Shown here: positions 58,681-64,000 of the stretch, one piece after another
Layout of the letters: the number at the start of each line of letters is the position of its first letter
Position numbering within the stretch: position 1 is the first letter of the stretch
NCBI GenBank assembly: GCA_009741485.1
Contig: CM019230.1
Span: 7,003,758-7,067,757 of the forward strand
From: Malurus cyaneus samueli
Lineage: Eukaryota; Chordata; Aves; Passeriformes; Maluridae
Reading direction: 5' to 3'
DNA: 64,000 nt
Program-made: the position numbers and the translations under genes
The notes under the pieces: model-generated
The model's database searches: none
The model's input: only the letters and a program-made list of their open reading frames with translations
What the model was told of the DNA's origin: nothing

Positions 58681-60004
58681 CGATGCTTTCATGTTTTCTC
58701 TCGCCTCGTCCCTCTACGTGGGAGAAACTCTAAGGCAGCCTGGAGCCTCTCGGAGTCCCTTTTCAAACCTCTCCTTGCAACTCCTCTCCTCGCTCGGGTG
58801 CCCACAAAGCAGCTGATAGATAATGGGTAGGCAGGTGGTGTGTGATGCTGCTATTTATTTTGCCTTATGAGGGCTGCCTCACCGCTTCGCCTGCACGTTC
58901 CCCTTGCTTTTTCCAGCCACCTGTAGCCCACCATCCCCTTCTCAGGCTGGGGAAAGGCTGCTGGGTGCTCCCCCAGAGCTCCCAGGCCAAGGGGAGAGAG
59001 GTGTCAGCAGTGCCAGTGTCACAGCTCAGCACAACAGAAAAAGGCAAAGCTGACAGGTGAGAAGAGGATGGTGCTCTGTCTGCTCCTGTGTCCTCTCTCT
59101 GAAAGCTCATGAGCAGGTGGAGATGGTGGTGGGTGTCCAGCTCTGTCAGGAGAGGGCTGGAGGGAAAAGGGCCAAGCCCCCCATCCAGACACTAATCCTA
59201 AATTCAACTTCTACAGCTGAGGAGATGTGTGGCTGGACTTCCTCCAGATGAGCCCATGCCCCGCTGCAAAGCCTTGGGAATGGAAACCAGCACAACACTG
59301 AGCCATGCCTGGAGGCTGTAATGTCCCCATGCTCAAGGGCACAGGGGTGAGGACACCTCAGTGAGGCTGGGAGTGAACCCAGCAGCAAATGCGCCACCAG
59401 ATACACTCGGACATGAGCAAACAATCCCAGGGTCACGTCCTGCCCACTTCTGTGTGCACAGCTCAGAACTCCAAGTCCTCATTGCTGTTGTTTTCTCCTA
59501 CCACATGTGTGGATTCAGCCCAAAGCCTCTTGGCTGCATGGATGGACATTTAGGGTCGGGGCAAGGACAGATTTCATCAGATGAGTGAATCAATAGAGCT
59601 AAAGTGGTTTTCCCACAAGTCTCCGGATACCTACCGCCCTTGAGGCTGGAAAAAAACACCTGGCTGGGTAATGAGGCGGGGAACACACATCCATAAGGAT
59701 GCAGTCCATGTCCCACCAAAGCTGTGTTTTACCTGTGTCCACCACAGCCTCTCCCATGGCCATTTCCAGCAGCCCCGGCTCTGCGCTGCCTGTGCCCGGG
59801 CAGCATCACCAGCCAGCCGGCTCTCCGCGTTTCCCAGGCACCCCGAGCGCTGCCAGCCTGGCCAGGGCTGTCCTGACATTTCGCCGGCGTTAATGAGCCC
59901 TGAAGCTCCGCAGGCGAGCGCTCGCCGAGCCGGTCCGGGCGCGGATCCGTTCCGCCGCCGCTGCCGCCTCATTAACGGGGCCGGGGACAGCACCGAGACC
60001 CCGC

Positions 60005-60350
60005 CGGCTCTGGGGCACGGATTGTCACGGCTCTGGGGCACAGATTGCCACGGCTCTGGGGCACGGATTGCCACGGCTCTGGGGCACGGATTGTCACGGC
60101 TCTGGGGCACGATTGTCACGGCTCTGGGGCACAGATTGCCACGGCTCTGGGGCACGGATTGCCACGGCTCTGGGGCACGGATTGCCACGGCTCTGGGGCA
60201 CAGATTGCCACGGCTCTGGGGCACAGATTGCCACGGCTCTGGGGCACGGATTGCCACGGCTCTGGGGCACGGATTGCCACGGCTCTGGGGCACGGATTGC
60301 CACGGCTCTGGGACACAGATTGCCACGGCTCTGGGGCACGGATTGCCAGG
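60005..60350. repeat. 23-bp minisatellite, 15 copies
   Basis: Fifteen head-to-tail units with the core GGCTCTGGGGCAC followed by a GATTGCCA-type end; nearly identical, with one copy a base short. High identity suggests a young, length-variable array. No stop codon occurs in several frames, producing artefactual long open frames on both strands. Confidence 0.97.
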
Positions 60351-63217
60351 GCTGGTACCGACACACCCTCAGCCACAGCCGGGGAAACCGGCCGCGGGAG
60401 CCGCTGGCCCTCTGTGCCTTTGCTTGCCTTGGGTACGGATGTCCTCGCAGCTCTCGGGGTGTTGAGTGGGATTTTTCTATCCCCGCGTGGCCTGTAAGCG
60501 ATGCAAGGGCAGCACTGGGACAGGGGACATGGGAAAGGCTCTTCTTGGGATATCCCAAGAGTTGCTGGCAGCCCCGATGTGCCACAGAGCTGCCTTGGCC
60601 GCGAAGAAGCCACCAGGGCTGGTCCCAGGAGCTGTGATCAGTGAGAGAACGCAGCCACAGGAGAAGAGGCTGCTTTAAGGCTGAGCTTATTGAACCCTCA
60701 CTCACCCCTTCACCGCTCATGGTTGGAAAATGTCCCCTTGTGCATGTCCCTGTCAGCACAGCACACCCCTGCTGCTCTCTGGCTCTCCTTGTCCCCACAA
60801 AAAACATCTCCACAGCTTGACCACAACGACTTGTGAGCATGGGACAAGCCGTGGGACAGGGACATTGCTGCTGCTCTTTTCACTGGGCTCTTCTCAAAGA
60901 CACATATTGCATCTCCCTGAGCCACTTTGCCCTGAAATGTGTCCTTCATCAGCCAAGAATGGAGCTTTTCCCTATGGCCGCCTCCGCAAAACACATGTTG
61001 GCTTTGGGGGTAGCTGCAAAATCACTTCTTTAAATGCCATTTTTGGGTAGATTCAACCCATACTTTTTCAATTTAGCTGAAAAAAAAAAAAAAAAGGTTT
61101 TCTGCATTGCCAGACTCATTACTCAGATTTTTTGCTATTTTAACCTAGAGCTCACAATAACGTCTGGCATCCAAGGAGTGCTTTCATATTTTAAAACTCT
61201 TTTGCAAACTGTCTGAATCCAGGTGTGTTTGCTCAGACTGCCGGAATCCGGGGGCCTGATCCTACATTGGCAAACCTTTTACTTCCCCTCCTACAGCTCC
61301 TGAAGGGGAAAGAGCACATCAGGAGTGATGGAGAAGGTGGAAATTTGGAAAGCTGACGGGTCTGAAGTGCAGATGGAGGGAACAGTGCTGGAGAAGCCCT
61401 GTGGAGGCGGCACAGCCCGCCGTGCCTGAGCCAGGTTGCATTGCCTGTGCTTGGCACGGTGTTAACATTCGGTGCAGATTCTGCTGGGATCTAATAGAAA
61501 CTATCCCTGGGTTTTATCCATAAAGTTTTGTGGTCCCACATCTGTGACCGTGCTACGTGTGTGTGGGTGTGGGAGCGAGAGTGTGTGTCAGCTGGGACCG
61601 GCTGTGGTTTTAGCCTTGGAGTTCTGGGCTTATTTGGGGTCTGCAAATGAGGGAGGGTCCCAAGCCCCCTCTGATGCTCACCCCTGGGTGCTCTCGGCCC
61701 CTGAGTGCCATGGAGGGTGGGCAGTGGGAGGGCTGAGCTGCCCCTGGGTGTTTGCATCCCCCAGCCCAGTCTCAGAATATTGCAAATAAATTGTTGGAAG
61801 GGAAAAAGCGGGACTTTAGGGAGGGATGGCCACATGCTCAAGGGGCTCCTGCGCTGCCCAGTGAGGGTTAATGCAAGTGCCAGAGGGGCTGAAGGCTGCC
61901 CAGGTCCTCTGTGAGCTCTGCAATGAGAAAGAGATCGAAAAGGACTGATTCCTAAATTACAGATGGGGAAACTGAGGTGCAGCAATGAGCCTGGGGGCAT
62001 GGGGACACTCCGGGAAAGCTTCAGCCCGGGGCTCCCAGCCGGCCCACTTGGGAGCCACCCAGCCATGGGCACAGCCCCAGAGGAGCAGCTCCAGCTCCAG
62101 CTCCAGCCCCACCTCCTGCTTCAGCCCCAGCTCCACAAGGGTTAAGGCAGCCGTGAGATGGAGCCTGCAGAGGCCCCTGAGCTCCCGAGGAGGAAGATGA
62201 GCGTGGCGAGGAGACTGTGCTCCCTCCGGGGCGAGGCTCCCCACCGAGGAAATTGTCAATTAGCCACATAGTTTTAACCACAGAGCGCAGATTCCCAGGA
62301 TCTGGTGGCTGCTCAGCCGCAGTCCCCATTATTCGTGTTTGTGTCCCCCGGGGTCCCGGAGCCCTGCGAGATCAGGGAACACTCGTGCTGGGGCAGGACC
62401 CCGGGGATTTGCTGTGGGTCAAACATCAGCAGCAGCCACGGGGGATGGGGACATGATGCCCAGCTCTGTGCCTCAGTTTCCCCATCTGCAAAGTGTGGAA
62501 AGGCTGGGGGTGGAGGGGTGGGATGCTGGTCAGGCATAGAGAGAGCAGAGTGGGTTCCTGCAGCGTGGCAGCACTGCAGACCCCGCTTCACCGCCTTCGG
62601 GGGGGCATTGCTGCCTCCCTGCCTCCACCCTCGGGGTACAGGATCCGGCCCCAGATTCATTTCAGAAGCGCAACACCCCAGCCATTCCCACAAGGGAAAA
62701 AGTACTTCCCTGCCCTCAGCAGCTCTGTAGGGACGGAGAGGGGATGGAGCAGGTCAGCAGGGAGAGACCCTCCGCCATCAGGCACCGCCAACTCCCTGGT
62801 CAAAACCCCCAGCACGGAATGCTGACAGCTTTACCTGCTCTCACCGCTCTGCCCATGAGCGCTGCACCAAAGGGGAGTGCACAGCCAAGCATGCCCCTTC
62901 CCTCTCCCTGGCCGCACCTGTGCGAGCTCCTTGGTGCCTCAGTTCCCGCAGCAAGGCGAGCAGGAGCACCAGCCGTGCACTGGCAGAGTATCGAGGCTGA
63001 CCGGGGCAGCTCCAGCCCACCCAAACCTGCCGGGCTGCTCACCCCGCACCGACCCCACCCGCGGCCGCCCACTGCCCCCTCCCCAGCCCCGACCTCTGGA
63101 GCTGCTGAATCATGTCCTGGCAAGCGGCTGCCGCCGGCCCGGGCTCCCGGCGGCCTCCACGCCTGACCCACTTCTGCTGCCAGCTGGGGAGCGCAGCTGG
63201 GAGAGCGGCAGAGCCGG

Positions 63218-63556
63218 GGCTGCGCTCCTTTGGGCCGGGGCTGCGCTGCTTTGGGCCGGGGCTGCGCTCCTCTGGACAGGGGCTGCGCTCCTTTGGCCGG
63301 GGCTGCGCTCCTTTGGGCCGGGGCTGCGCTCCTTTGGGCCGGGGCTGCGCTCCTTTGGCCGGGGCTGCGCTCCTTTGGGCCGGGGCTGCGCTGCTTTGGG
63401 CCGGGGCTGCGCTCTTTTGGGCCGGGGCTGCGCTGCTTTGGGCCGGGGCTGCGCTGCTTTGGGCCGGGGCTGCGCTGCTTTGGGCCGGGGCTGCTCTCCT
63501 TTGGGCCGGGCTGCGCTGCTCTTTGGGCCGGGGCTGTGCCGCTTTCGGCCGGCTGT
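63218..63556. repeat. 21-bp GC-rich minisatellite, about 16 copies
   Basis: Units with the core GGCCGGGGCTGCGCT plus a CCTTTGG or GCTTTGG segment; several copies are 20 or 22 bp. Because 21 is a multiple of three, open frames encode a repeating heptad on both strands; no start context or homology supports translation. Confidence 0.97.
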
Positions 63557-63939
63557 GCTGCCCCAGGGAGCTCGGGGCTCAGGACAGCCGCCCAAAATTG
63601 TCCGGGGACAGGGTTTGTGACCAAGGGGACAGCTGTGCCATGGGGGTGCAGGCGGGTGTGCTGCTCTGAGTGGGGCTGCTGGAGGGGATGGTTCCTCTCC
63701 CAAATTACATCACTGTCCCCAGGAACACGCACTGAAAGGCCAGACCTCACTTGGAGCATCCCAGGGAAGCTCTGGCTGAGGGAGCAGTAGTGGGTTTAGC
63801 AGGGATGTGCCAGGGCATGTGCCATGACTAAGGACGTGGAGGCTCCCAAAAAGCCAGGCTTCACCCCAGTAGGCAGGTCTGTCCTGCCCTGTTGTCACGA
63901 CAGCAGAAAACCTTTACCACAGTGACACAACTCTGCCTG

Positions 63940-64000
63940 GGTTAAAACAAAAACAAACAAAACAAACAAAAAAAAAAAAAAACAAAACAAAAAAAAAAAA
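63940..64000. repeat. A-rich (CAAA)n tract at window edge
   Basis: AAACAAACAAAACAAAC grading into pure A, cut by the window end. May be a simple repeat or the tail of an element beyond the window. Confidence 0.8.

Noticed and set aside
60045..60840. Open frames of 150-264 codons on both strands over the 23-bp array
   Set aside because: They consist of repeat units read in different frames; no start context, no homology and no splice logic.
62800..63759. Open frames of 185-319 codons on both strands over the 21-bp array
   Set aside because: The period of 21 keeps all units in frame on either strand; the peptides are low-complexity repeats.

Overview
The window looks like a piece of a gene-dense, GC-rich bird chromosome. 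Four vertebrate genes are recognisable in the order UBE2O (-), AANAT (+), RHBDF2 (-), CYGB (-). This is the same order as human 17q25; in birds that block is expected on a microchromosome (chicken chromosome 18 by synteny). The interspersed repeats I can recognise are 3' ends of CR1 LINEs, the typical avian family. The AANAT protein is 205 residues with the avian-type sequence. I infer a bird, and cannot name the species.

Layout. 1-7494 is intron 1 of UBE2O; its first coding exon lies at 7495-7866 on the minus strand inside a CpG island. 8085-8620 is a minisatellite, and 8.6-14.6 kb is intergenic with one conserved-looking block (13.24-13.70 kb). A TATA promoter with an adjacent CACGTG E-box (14.6 kb) and a GTAAGT donor at 14760 define a probable non-coding first exon of AANAT. 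The AANAT coding exons are 17920-18076, 18773-18927 and 19500-19805. AANAT and RHBDF2 converge tail to tail, with poly(A) signals at 20371 (+) and 20811 (-). RHBDF2 (iRhom2) occupies 20.8-39.7 kb: 15 coding exons can be placed to the base between 22172 and 28618, then come an 11 kb 5' intron and a CpG-island first exon. 40.8-53.2 kb is intergenic with CpG patches and AT-rich conserved-looking blocks. CYGB exons 2 and 3 are at 55200-54969 and 54276-54112; exon 1 was not found and is probably beyond 64000. Large minisatellites sit at 40.07-40.82, 46.88-47.20, 60.00-60.35 and 63.22-63.56 kb.

Function. AANAT makes N-acetylserotonin, the rhythm-setting step of melatonin synthesis in pineal and retina. 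Its upstream region carries an E-box beside a TATA box, a second E-box, and a palindromic homeodomain site with the CC core preferred by OTX/CRX factors. UBE2O is an E2/E3 hybrid ubiquitin ligase. iRhom2 is an inactive rhomboid that escorts ADAM17. Cytoglobin is a haem globin. The genes share a neighbourhood, not a pathway.

Points that deserve attention: UBE2O exon 1 does not read through (frame changes plus a stop). RHBDF2 lacks the expected coding exon between coding exons 1 and 2, and the phases of those exons do not match. The iRhom2 tylosis hot-spot motif carries a three-residue insertion. One RHBDF2 intron is GC-AG. Cytoglobin has Arg in place of human Cys83. No search or alignment was run; homology calls come from recognition of the protein sequences.
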